From Planctomycetota bacterium (GTDB lineage Bacteria > Planctomycetota > UBA8742 > UBA2392), in NCBI GenBank assembly GCA_020425695.1, contig JAGQRE010000016.1:1-43242 (forward strand): a stretch of 43,242 bases of DNA, in the 5' to 3' direction. A program made the translations under genes and the position numbers. Positions 1-6,845 of this stretch are shown here, in pieces; the first letter of the stretch is position 1, and every line of letters begins with the position of its first letter. The notes under the pieces are model-generated. The model had not been told where the DNA came from and did no database searches. It saw only the letters and a list, made by a program, of their open reading frames with translations.

Positions 1-573
1 GGTCTCGATCTTCTTTTCCGCTTCGGGGTTTCCCTCTTCATCGCCGGTCGGAGACCCGTCCGGCAGCTTATTGGTTTGCGGCGGCAAAGCAGGGATGAAC
101 ACCTGGGCGCCTGTCACCGACGCAACTTCCATGATCGCAGCCACGAGTGAGTGCGACTCGAAGTTGACGTTGAAGCGGTCGGCCTGCTCGCCCTTCACTA
201 CGTTGGCAAGCTGCGAAGTCTGCGGACGCTTCTTGATGATGATGACGCTGCCGTCTTCGATGTAGTCGAGCTTGTTGGCTTTGCAGATCGACTGGATGGC
301 TTCCTTGGGATTCACCTTGCGGAACATCACCGTCAGCCGAACATCGACCTCACCTTCCACGATGATCTGCAAACCCGAACGGAGTGCGATGTAGTGCATC
401 ACCGTGTGGATGTCCTTCTGGACGAAATCCACCGTGATGTCCGCGTTCGGATCAGGCTCGTAGGTATCGCCGAGGCCTGGCTCGTCGTCTTGCGCCAGCA
501 TCGCCGGTGCGCCCAAGCCCATTGCTACGAATACCAGCAATGGCAGCAGGCCATATTGAATCAGCTTGGTCAT
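1..573 (-). CDS. pilQ: Type IV pilus secretin PilQ, N-terminal part (cut by window edge)
   Basis: The first 191 codons are visible; the gene runs off the left edge. It starts with a signal peptide (M-T-K-L-I-Q-Y-G-L-L-P-L-L-V-F, then ALA-Q). An acidic stretch follows, then an STN/secretin N-domain-like segment around residues 50-115 (DITVDFVQKDIHTVMHYIAL, later DVRLTVMFRKVNPKEAI and DGSVIIIKKR). A second N-domain-like stretch begins near residue 130. PilQ forms the outer-membrane ring through which the pilus exits. The start ATG at 573 has a strong G-rich ribosome site (GGGGGGAG) about 4 bases upstream. It is the last visible gene of the pilM-N-O-x-Q operon, 53 bases after its neighbour. The secretin pore domain is outside the window, so the call rests on the N-domain and on operon position. 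Confidence 0.8.
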   Translation of the reverse strand, partial: MTKLIQYGLLPLLVFVAMGLGAPAMLAQDDEPGLGDTYEPDPNADITVDFVQKDIHTVMHYIALRSGLQIIVEGEVDVRLTVMFRKVNPKEAIQSICKANKLDYIEDGSVIIIKKRPQTSQLANVVKGEQADRFNVNFESHSLVAAIMEVASVTGAQVFIPALPPQTNKLPDGSPTGDEEGNPEAEKKIET

Positions 574-626
574 GTACTCCCCCCAGATCAGTCCGCCAGT
601 CAGGCGAATACTGTTTTGCTTGCTCT

Positions 627-1889
627 TTATCCGCCGTCGGCCTTTGTGCCGTAGCGTGCATCGTCAGAAAGATTCAGAGTAATCTTGGCACCCGTGTCAC
701 CAAGTAGATCTACACCGGCGCGAACCCGCGTGCCGCCACCCTCTTGCTCGTATACTCGATTGGTGAAGATCTTGTTGATGATGAATCGAGTGTTCGTAAG
801 TCGGTCTTTCTCGCGGTATGGGCGACGGTGATCTTTGAACCAGACCTCGATCACCTTCTTCACCTCGAACTGCGGTGTATTGTCGGGAACCATGACGGGA
901 TTGCCGTCATCATCAACCACTTTTATCTCTTCGATTACCGGCTGACCGTTGTCATCGAAGATTGGCGTCTTCTTGCCGTCAATGATTTCAATCTTTTGAA
1001 GGCGCTGGACTTGCTGCACCTTTTTGACGACGCGCTTGCCGGCAGCGTCATACTTGGGCTGCATCACCCACACGGGCTTGCCGTCCTGAGTAACAGGCTC
1101 GCCGAATTCGTCCTTGGCCTGCTCATAGACCGGCTTTGGTACCATTACCACCTCGCCGGCCTCGTCTTTGACCTCATTACCATCGTCGTCGAGTAATGGA
1201 ATCTGGACATAGACAGGATTACCGTTCTCGTCGACTCGCGGCTTTCCACGTGAATCCAGCTCCGGCTCGTAGACAATCACGTCTTCCATCACGGCTTTGC
1301 CGGTTTCATCGAAAACGACTTCACCGTTCTCATCGCGACGGGCGACCTTCCTTGTCTTCGGCTTCGGTACCATCACGCTCTCACCAAGCAGCTGCTTTCC
1401 GTTTTCGTCAAGCACCGGTCGCTTCTGTTCTGTGATGGTAATGCCGTCGATAATCCATTCAGCTTTGAGTTCTTCGATGTACGCTTTACGGTCGGGGTCA
1501 ACAACGTCGATGTTCTGAACAACGAGCGGGTCGAATGGCGGGAAAATACCGGTAGCGGCACCATACTTCGCGCCTTCGCCTCCGATCGGGGCTTCCCATT
1601 GCCAACTGTAGCGCGGTGGGGTCAACTTAACCGGCTCAGGCATGTCCAAGTCTTGTTGCACCTCGGCTGCGGGCACTGCGCCCGGCCCTGCGTTGGGTAC
1701 TGTTGCTGTTGGTCCAGCCCCTTCTGCGGGCGTCGTGCCACCAGGAGTGCTTGGCGTCGCACCCGTGTTGGCAGGAGGTGGCGCTGGTGCAGGAGTGTCG
1801 TCTCCGCCGCCCAATGTGAACAAGGCGACTCCGCCGGCCACGACGACCAGAACGATCAGGACAATAATCTGTTTTGTCTGTTTGGTCAT
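627..1889 (-). CDS. Pilus operon protein in the PilP slot, with D-x-x-G-x-x-V repeats
   Basis: 420 residues. It has a short cytoplasmic N-terminus, one membrane segment (about residues 8-27), a Pro/Ala/Thr/Gly-rich linker (30-78), a conserved-looking block (85-155), then about twelve degenerate D-x-x-G-x-x-V units between residues 161 and 333 (for example DENGKQLL, DENGEVVF, DENGNPVY, DDDGNPVM). The C-terminal block (340-415) ends in a beta-rich sequence (GGTRVRAGVDLLGDTGAKI). It lies between pilO (18 bases upstream) and pilQ, where the lipoprotein PilP normally sits. PilP is usually under 200 residues and has a lipobox; this protein has no lipobox and instead an uncleaved-looking anchor. I infer that it links the inner-membrane PilNO complex to the secretin. 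The repeats are not part of any PilP known to me. Confidence 0.75.
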   Translation of the reverse strand: MTKQTKQIIVLIVLVVVAGGVALFTLGGGDDTPAPAPPPANTGATPSTPGGTTPAEGAGPTATVPNAGPGAVPAAEVQQDLDMPEPVKLTPPRYSWQWEAPIGGEGAKYGAATGIFPPFDPLVVQNIDVVDPDRKAYIEELKAEWIIDGITITEQKRPVLDENGKQLLGESVMVPKPKTRKVARRDENGEVVFDETGKAVMEDVIVYEPELDSRGKPRVDENGNPVYVQIPLLDDDGNEVKDEAGEVVMVPKPVYEQAKDEFGEPVTQDGKPVWVMQPKYDAAGKRVVKKVQQVQRLQKIEIIDGKKTPIFDDNGQPVIEEIKVVDDDGNPVMVPDNTPQFEVKKVIEVWFKDHRRPYREKDRLTNTRFIINKIFTNRVYEQEGGGTRVRAGVDLLGDTGAKITLNLSDDARYGTKADGG

Positions 1890-1907
1890 TTCTCACCAGC
1901 TCTGGGC

Positions 1908-2546
1908 CTAGCGCCCGATCGCATCCACATCACGACGTTCGATCACATAGACATTCATTCGGAACATGTGGCGACTACCGCCGTTCGAATCACCGGTACA
2001 AATCAGACTCTCCGGGATGATGACGAACTTCTCCATGGTCTCCATCGCCGTGAGGAAACGCCCGAAGTCGTGGAAGTACGCGTGAGTCTCAATCTTCAAC
2101 TTTGTGGCCATTAGCCCGTGTGGGAATTCAATGCGTTGGCCGGCCGGGAACACAATCTCGGCGCGAAGCTGCTGCTGGCGCTCCGGCAGCAAACCCAGGT
2201 TGTGAAGTTTGGCAAGACGCAGCAGCGCTTCATGAACTTCCGGCACGTCCATCTTTTCGACATCGGGAAGCGCGAAAGGCTTTTCGATCTCTTCGATACG
2301 CTCAGCCACGGAGTCCGCTTCGCTCTCAAGCTTCACAACGAACTCTTGCCGCGCGATCATCGCGTTCATCTCGACTTCGAGCTTGGTCTTGTTTTCCTGC
2401 GCCGCGATGCGTTCAGCGACCTTGGGCCTGTACAGCCCAAAGTACAGCCCAACCGGAATCGCACTCCCAAGCAGCAATGCGGCTACGATCGCCACAATGC
2501 CGGCGGTCCAATCACCTGAAGAACCAGTTCCACTATCTGCTGCCAT
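1908..2546 (-). CDS. pilO: Type IV pilus inner-membrane alignment protein PilO-like
   Basis: 212 residues with one membrane segment (about 15-38, AGIVAIVAALLLGSAIPVGL), a coiled-coil-prone stretch (45-95, rich in E, K, R and A) and a periplasmic alpha/beta domain to the end (ferredoxin-like fold expected). The segment HDFGRFLTAMETMEKFVIIP matches the PilO pattern in which a small domain follows the coiled coil. PilO pairs with PilN in the inner membrane and aligns the pilus motor with the secretin. It sits 12 bases after pilN and 18 bases before the repeat protein, so it is clearly operonic. Sequence identity in this family is low, so the call relies on topology, size and gene order. Confidence 0.8.
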   Translation of the reverse strand: MAADSGTGSSGDWTAGIVAIVAALLLGSAIPVGLYFGLYRPKVAERIAAQENKTKLEVEMNAMIARQEFVVKLESEADSVAERIEEIEKPFALPDVEKMDVPEVHEALLRLAKLHNLGLLPERQQQLRAEIVFPAGQRIEFPHGLMATKLKIETHAYFHDFGRFLTAMETMEKFVIIPESLICTGDSNGGSRHMFRMNVYVIERRDVDAIGR

Positions 2547-2558
2547 CTGGAATCTCTC

Positions 2559-3251
2559 CTACGGTGCTTCCGAGCGGAACACAGTCTGTGCGGCTCGCAT
2601 GGTGAACGGTACGTAACGGGATTCTTCAGGGTTGCCACCCGGTGTAATCTCGGCCGCCACATCAACATTGAAGGTCGGCTTGCCCACCAGCTTCAGGAAG
2701 CCGTCCATACGACCTGCAACCTGCAACAGTTCACTTTCCGTGACAATGTCAGAAGCCTCGATCTGGATATACCCGTTGGCTTCAAGACCGCGCGTACCCA
2801 TCAACGACTTCGACGCGGCATACGGGTCTTCACCTGCCTGCCCGCGCAGCCCGCTATTGGGCTGGGTATCGGCCGATATCTGGATTGAGTTGTACCAGAA
2901 GTTGGCAGATGACGGGTGGTGCTGAGCGATGTCTTCAAGAATTGGGTTGAAGTACGGGCGATCCTGGCGAACCAGGACATCCTCCTGAAAAGCTTCAATC
3001 AGAGCATTACGACGCTTGCGGGCTGCCGGTTCTTGTACATCAAGCTTCGTTTTCAGGTCGTTCAGGCTGCCCTGAATGCGGGCCACTTCGACCTGAGCAT
3101 TCTTGACGGTGATGGTTTCACGCCAGAACAGGCTGCCCACGACGATAGCAAGCAACCCGGACAGAAACAGGATACTGACGACGGACAAAAAGATTATACG
3201 CCGCCGCTGGCGCGACTTTGCTTTGTCCTTAATCAGGTTCAGTTCAAACAT
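2559..3251 (-). CDS. pilN: Type IV pilus assembly protein PilN-like
   Basis: 230 residues. The start MFELNLIKDKAKSRQRRR resembles the PilN cytoplasmic tail (consensus INLLPWR), which docks onto PilM. A single membrane segment follows (about 19-43), then a coiled-coil region (48-85) and a periplasmic domain with VTESELLQVAGRMDGFLKLV. The segment after residue 105 (HHPSSANFWYNSIQISADTQ) is somewhat longer than in typical PilN. The gene follows pilM by 18 bases. The protein is expected to form a heterodimer with PilO. Confidence 0.82.
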   Translation of the reverse strand: MFELNLIKDKAKSRQRRRIIFLSVVSILFLSGLLAIVVGSLFWRETITVKNAQVEVARIQGSLNDLKTKLDVQEPAARKRRNALIEAFQEDVLVRQDRPYFNPILEDIAQHHPSSANFWYNSIQISADTQPNSGLRGQAGEDPYAASKSLMGTRGLEANGYIQIEASDIVTESELLQVAGRMDGFLKLVGKPTFNVDVAAEITPGGNPEESRYVPFTMRAAQTVFRSEAP

Positions 3252-3269
3252 TCTTAGCCCCTCCCCGAA

Positions 3270-4562
3270 CTACAGCTGGCGCATTGCAAGCCCTGTTGCC
3301 ACGGCCATCAACGGTCCCAATTCGTCCAGGAAATTTGGCGGATATTTTCCGGCGACGCCACCCACGTCGATCCGGGCAAACGGATTCCAGAGATCAGTCG
3401 GCACGCCGAGCTGCCCCGCAAAGAACTCCTGGATGTCAGGGAACTTTGCAGTACCGCCACACAGACGCACTTTGTCGACCCGCGGAATGATCCGTCGGTT
3501 GATGTAATACTTGAACGTGTCCTGAATTTCGCTGATCAGGTCGCCCAACGCGTCAGCCAGCACCGCACGATTTGCCGTAATGCGCTGCGCCGCATCCATA
3601 CCGCTTTGTGTCTGGCCGGAAGCCTCAAAATCTTCTTCGCCGGTCATCGTGTCGCCGGCCACGGGGTTGAACCCGGTTTCGTCGCTGTCCAGCAGTACGT
3701 ATTCTTCACCGCCGTCGTCAACGGGCTCAAAGCCTTCGGTATCGCCGAAGCCTTCTGTTTGGCCGCCGAAGTCGTCAGCGCCACCACCAAAATCATCGGC
3801 GAACCCGCCGCCGTCGAGATCGTCAAGCGGCGTGTAGGCCGCTTCGCGCTTGCGCTTCTCGGCCTGCGGCAAATCAAGCCCATAAATTTCGCTGATTGCA
3901 CGCGTCAGCATGTCGCCGCCGGTCGCGATGTCACGAACGAAGCAACGGCGCGGGCCGTGCATGATTGACAGGTTGGTGAAGCGAGCACCGATGTTGATCA
4001 GTGCAACGGTTTCACGCTCATTGATCCCCTCGGTCTCACCGAAGGCATTCGCAAGCGCCAGTGTGTCGATATCGAGCACTACCGGGTCGTAGCCCGCGCT
4101 CTTCAGCAACACAAAGCGCTTGTCGACTTCTTCTTTATGGACCGCAACCACAAGCCCTTCCATGACAGGCTTGCCTTCCTCCATCGCTTCGTCAAACAGC
4201 ACGAAATCGAGGGCGGCCTGCGCGAGGTCAAACGGGATAATCTGTTCAGCCTCAAATCGAATGGCCTGTTCAACTTCGCCCTTCGGAATCGAGGGGAATT
4301 TGAACAGTCGCGGCGCAACTCGAGGCCCCGAAACCGCGAAAGCACAGGCTTTTCGCGAAAACGCAGAATCCTGCGAAACTCGCTCAAGTGCCCTAAGTGG
4401 GGCTTCAGCAATTGCTTGCGGCGATTCCTCGGGATGGAACTCGGAGCGGCGGATATCAGCCTGGCCAACGCTTTTGAGTGCGTAGCCCGACCCGGTGCGC
4501 TTAAGCGCAACAGCCTTGACCGAGGAAGTCCCGACATCAATGCCGACGGCTAGTGTGGCCAT
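3270..4562 (-). CDS. pilM: Type IV pilus actin-like ATPase PilM with acidic Gly-rich insertion
   Basis: 430 residues from ATG 4562 (GGAAG about 5 bases upstream). The frame stays open 34 codons further up, but the MATLAVGIDVGTSSVKAVAL start fits the family. The actin-like fold shows phosphate loop 1 (VGIDVGTSSVKAV), VEQAIRFEAEQIIPF, VALINIGARFTNLSI and GGDMLTRAI, and ends with RLCGGTAKFPDI. PilM is a cytoplasmic ring protein that binds the PilN tail. About 85 acidic, glycine-rich residues (roughly 238-322, containing GGGFADDFGGGADDFGGQ) interrupt the fold after GLDLPQAEKRKREAA, so the protein is longer than the usual 350 or so residues. It is the first gene of the assembly operon. Confidence 0.9.
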   Translation of the reverse strand: MATLAVGIDVGTSSVKAVALKRTGSGYALKSVGQADIRRSEFHPEESPQAIAEAPLRALERVSQDSAFSRKACAFAVSGPRVAPRLFKFPSIPKGEVEQAIRFEAEQIIPFDLAQAALDFVLFDEAMEEGKPVMEGLVVAVHKEEVDKRFVLLKSAGYDPVVLDIDTLALANAFGETEGINERETVALINIGARFTNLSIMHGPRRCFVRDIATGGDMLTRAISEIYGLDLPQAEKRKREAAYTPLDDLDGGGFADDFGGGADDFGGQTEGFGDTEGFEPVDDGGEEYVLLDSDETGFNPVAGDTMTGEEDFEASGQTQSGMDAAQRITANRAVLADALGDLISEIQDTFKYYINRRIIPRVDKVRLCGGTAKFPDIQEFFAGQLGVPTDLWNPFARIDVGGVAGKYPPNFLDELGPLMAVATGLAMRQL

Positions 4563-4664
4563 GGGCGCTTCCGTGAAAGAGAAAAGTTTTCTGAGTGGTC
4601 TACGGGGCAGAAGATAAGAGGGTGTCTGTAAGGCGTCAACACCCTTCGTAACAAGCAGATACAA

Positions 4665-4694
4665 AAAGAGGCCTGCTCGCGGGCAGGCCTCTTT
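4665..4694 (-). terminator. Rho-independent terminator after the minor prepilin genes
   Basis: A perfect 12-bp stem, AAAGAGGCCTGC (4665-4676) with GCAGGCCTCTTT (4683-4694), has a 6-base loop. On the minus strand it ends in a T run. It lies between the prepilin ending at 4813 and pilM, and separates the two transcription units. Confidence 0.8.
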
Positions 4695-4730
4695 GAAGAT
4701 TTCAGGCTGGATGAGCTCTATTCGGGTGAG

Positions 4731-4808
4731 GGGGTCAGACCCTGTTTTCGCCCGAGTGACTTCCGAACATCCGTTTGCCTATGCACAGCGAAAACAGGGT
4801 CTGACCCC
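4731..4808. repeat. REPIN-like inverted repeat with palindromic arms
   Basis: Two perfectly inverted 21-base arms (4731-4751 and 4788-4808) flank a 36-base spacer. Each arm contains the near-palindrome GGGTCAGACCC followed by TGTTTTCGC. The element ends four bases before the stop codon of the prepilin at 4813. Palindromic units in inverted pairs are the form of REP doublets that RAYT transposases mobilise. No such transposase is in the window. Confidence 0.75.
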
Positions 4809-4812
4809 TTTC

Positions 4813-5409
4813 CTAGTCAATCACGTTGCGCAATGTCACCGCAAGCTCAACAGCGACCGTCTCCGTACCCTCTTTCGACGAGAACGTCGCCTGGAACGAA
4901 TCCGACGAATTCCGAACGATGTCGAAGTCGATGATGTGGTTTTGACCGAAAGTCTGGACGTCATCGGCCGGGTTATTGGTCGGCGACTCGGGGGTGGTGT
5001 CAATAAACCGGTACACAGTGTATTCCGTTCCGATTGGTGAGCCGGCCGGGCGTCGTGATTCCCACGTAACAGTAATGTCCGAGGTCGTGTCGGTCCCTAC
5101 ATCGTAGCTTAGGCTATTGAACTGAACTTGGTCGCCCTCATTGCCACCGAACGTGTAGTCACCCGTTGCGCCGTCAGTGGCCGGGAATGCGATCGCGTTA
5201 CCCGTTCGGGCATCGAAGGTGAGTTGTCGTACCAGGTCAACGCGTCCCGTCGCTTCTGAGAAATCCTTGGACTCGTTCATGCCCTTGAACAGAACAACCA
5301 GCACCATGCCCATGCCCATGATCAGGATGGTACCCACAACCATGGCGATCAGAACTTCAATCAACGTGAAGCCACGGCGTTTGGGGTTGTTTTGGATGCG
5401 ATTCCGCAT
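4813..5409 (-). CDS. Minor type IV prepilin, PilW/GspJ-like
   Basis: 198 residues. A short basic leader ends in the prepilin peptidase site R-R-G-FTLIEVLIAMVVGTILIMGM: cleavage after Gly13, Glu at +5, then a hydrophobic helix. The remainder is a soluble beta-rich domain with polar, Asp/Thr-rich loops (GTDTTSDITVTWESRRPAGS) and a final strand TVAVELAVTLRNVID. Size and sequence fit a minor pilin or pseudopilin of the PilW/GspJ kind, which primes pilus assembly at the tip. It follows the other minor prepilin by 26 bases, so the two are probably co-transcribed and co-assembled. The subfamily is uncertain. Confidence 0.8.
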   Translation of the reverse strand: MRNRIQNNPKRRGFTLIEVLIAMVVGTILIMGMGMVLVVLFKGMNESKDFSEATGRVDLVRQLTFDARTGNAIAFPATDGATGDYTFGGNEGDQVQFNSLSYDVGTDTTSDITVTWESRRPAGSPIGTEYTVYRFIDTTPESPTNNPADDVQTFGQNHIIDFDIVRNSSDSFQATFSSKEGTETVAVELAVTLRNVID

Positions 5410-5435
5410 ATTGGCTGCCTCCTGCTTGGGCCTGT

Positions 5436-5954
5436 CTAGCGGGCCATCCGTGTTTCAAGGTTCATTTCGAAAGCCGAAGTGGAGGCAGTCAGATCGCCCC
5501 ACTGCACCACAACGTTGATCTGGCGGTAGTAGTAGGTGATGCCGCTCCATGACGCCTGAACAAAGTAGTCATCGCCACTGTTGGCGTTGTACTGGTTCTG
5601 CGCACGGACGCGATAGGTGAAGCCATCCAGAGTTACATCCTTGTACCGATTGGCCTGATTCCAGGCGGCGTCCGGGCTTGAGTAAGAGTAACCGTAAGGA
5701 AGATAGTTCGCACCGCTCTGGCCCGCGGTGAATCCGGCGAGTCCGGTGTAACCGGCTGCGTGCCACGATTCGACCTCTCTTTCACACTGGAATAGTGCGT
5801 TTTGCTCATGCCACTCGTTAATCTCACTCATGCGGGCGGTGCCGTAGTAGGCAAAACCAGCCAGGGCCACGATCGTAACGATGAAAATTGCGACGCCGAC
5901 TTCTACAAGAGTGAAGCCCGCTCGTGATGCCCGCTGTGGCATTTTATGACGCAT
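5436..5954 (-). CDS. Minor type IV prepilin, PilV/GspI-like
   Basis: 172 residues. The leader ends at A-G-FTLVEVGVAIFIVTIVALAG, with prepilin peptidase cleavage after Gly and Glu at +5. The mature domain is rich in Tyr, Trp, Asn and Gln (for example YGYSYSSPDAAWNQANRYK and YYYRQINVVVQW) and contains one cysteine. PilV/GspI-type pseudopilins partner PilW/GspJ-type proteins in the tip complex, which agrees with the gene immediately downstream. The assignment to subfamily is from size and pairing, not from a diagnostic motif. Confidence 0.78.
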   Translation of the reverse strand: MRHKMPQRASRAGFTLVEVGVAIFIVTIVALAGFAYYGTARMSEINEWHEQNALFQCEREVESWHAAGYTGLAGFTAGQSGANYLPYGYSYSSPDAAWNQANRYKDVTLDGFTYRVRAQNQYNANSGDDYFVQASWSGITYYYRQINVVVQWGDLTASTSAFEMNLETRMAR

Positions 5955-6068
5955 GATTCACACTCCGTGAAAGATTTCTTACACAAACCATACATCGGGC
6001 AGCACGAGAATCCAACACAATTTCGGAAGTCAAATTTTGTTGCCTCGAAGGTCTTGCATGTAAACCTG

Positions 6069-6099
6069 AAAGAAGGCCCTCGATTCGAGGGCCTTCTTT
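6069..6099 (-). terminator. Rho-independent terminator after the major prepilin
   Basis: A perfect 14-bp stem, AAAGAAGGCCCTCG (6069-6082) with CGAGGGCCTTCTTT (6086-6099), has a 3-base loop. It lies 31 bases past the stop of the prepilin at 6130 and ends in T-rich sequence on the minus strand. Confidence 0.85.
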
Positions 6100-6129
6100 G
6101 CATCTGGCAAGATTGAGATTGCTTGGAAA

Positions 6130-6522
6130 CTAGGCCCAGGCAATCGTGCTTTCGCCGCTGGTCCAATAGAAGCTCATGGTGCCGGTACCGTCGGCGGTGC
6201 CTGTAACGTTCTGAGCTGTGATACCCACATTAAAGCTGCCGGCGGCTGTGCCGTAGGCGTCATTGACCTTGAAGTAGGAACCAACAAAGTTGGCCGCCGT
6301 CATCGACGCTGGAGCGAACACAGAAGCCGGCGCAGTGTTGGTCTTTGAGTACTCCACGCGCAGTGCGTCACGGGCTGAACCCAGAAGCTGTTCGCCTTCA
6401 GCGCGGCGTGCGTCGCGAGTGTTGCTGGTGATAAGCGGAATGGCCGCGAGAGCGAGGATGCCGACGATGACCACCACGATCAGCAGCTCGATAAGAGTGA
6501 AGCCTTTACGTGTGTTGCGCAT
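6130..6522 (-). CDS. Major-type type IV prepilin (short pilin)
   Basis: 130 residues from ATG 6522, which has AGGAGA about 6 bases upstream. The frame is open 45 codons higher, but the leader M-R-N-T-R-K-G before FTLIELLIVVVIVGILALAA marks the true start. Prepilin peptidase cuts after Gly7, and Glu at +5 is present. The soluble domain begins with SNTRDARRAEGEQLLGSARD and ends DGTGTMSFYWTSGESTIAWA, a C-terminal pattern shared with the prepilin at 41089-41478. It has its own terminator downstream and a long leader region upstream, consistent with high, separate expression. It is probably the main fibre subunit or one of two. Confidence 0.88.
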   Translation of the reverse strand: MRNTRKGFTLIELLIVVVIVGILALAAIPLITSNTRDARRAEGEQLLGSARDALRVEYSKTNTAPASVFAPASMTAANFVGSYFKVNDAYGTAAGSFNVGITAQNVTGTADGTGTMSFYWTSGESTIAWA

Positions 6523-6672
6523 ATGATTTCTCCTGAACTTGCCCGGGTGGGCATAACCAAACGGTAGAGGTGCACATTGAAGAGAGGAAGCAAAGCCAAG
6601 TAAAGCACTAAATCGAACGAATAAGCTGGTTTTGCCTGATACTTCACTTCTTCTCATTGTTTACGTCACGAA

Positions 6673-6700
6673 AGTATCATGGGGGCTTGGGGCAGTCCAA
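6673..6700 (-). promoter_or_regulatory. Possible promoter for the major prepilin
   Basis: On the minus strand TTGGAC, a 16-base gap and GATACT resemble -35 and -10 boxes about 150 bases before the prepilin start. The matches are partial, so this is only a candidate. I looked for a sigma-54 site (TGGCAC-N5-TTGC), usual for many pilA genes, and did not find a good one. Confidence 0.22.
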
Positions 6701-6731
6701 CAGATTCTGACAATTATTTGTTGGAGTTATC

Positions 6732-6752
6732 AAAACCCCTTGAAATCAGGGG
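6732..6752 (-). terminator. Weak terminator after the GT87-like gene
   Basis: On the minus strand CCCCT, a 7-base loop and AGGGG are followed by TTTT. The stem is only 5 bp, but it is placed properly downstream of the gene ending at 6846. Confidence 0.5.
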
Positions 6753-6845
6753 CTCCGAGGCGGAGAAGGGACGAGATTCTAAGTGACTGGATGTAACATG
6801 GTGTACGGTGCGCCCTGTGCAATCAATTGAATGTGTGGCTCTACA

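Larger units (their letters stand above)
6523..6845. other. 323-base intergenic region upstream of the prepilin
   Basis: It holds no convincing gene. It contains the terminator of the GT87-like gene (6732-6752) and, nearer the prepilin, AT-richer sequence likely to contain the prepilin promoter. A possible sigma-70 pair on the minus strand is TTGGAC (6695-6700), 16 bases, GATACT (6673-6678); both boxes are weak matches. The start region of the prepilin has a clear ribosome site. Confidence 0.4.
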
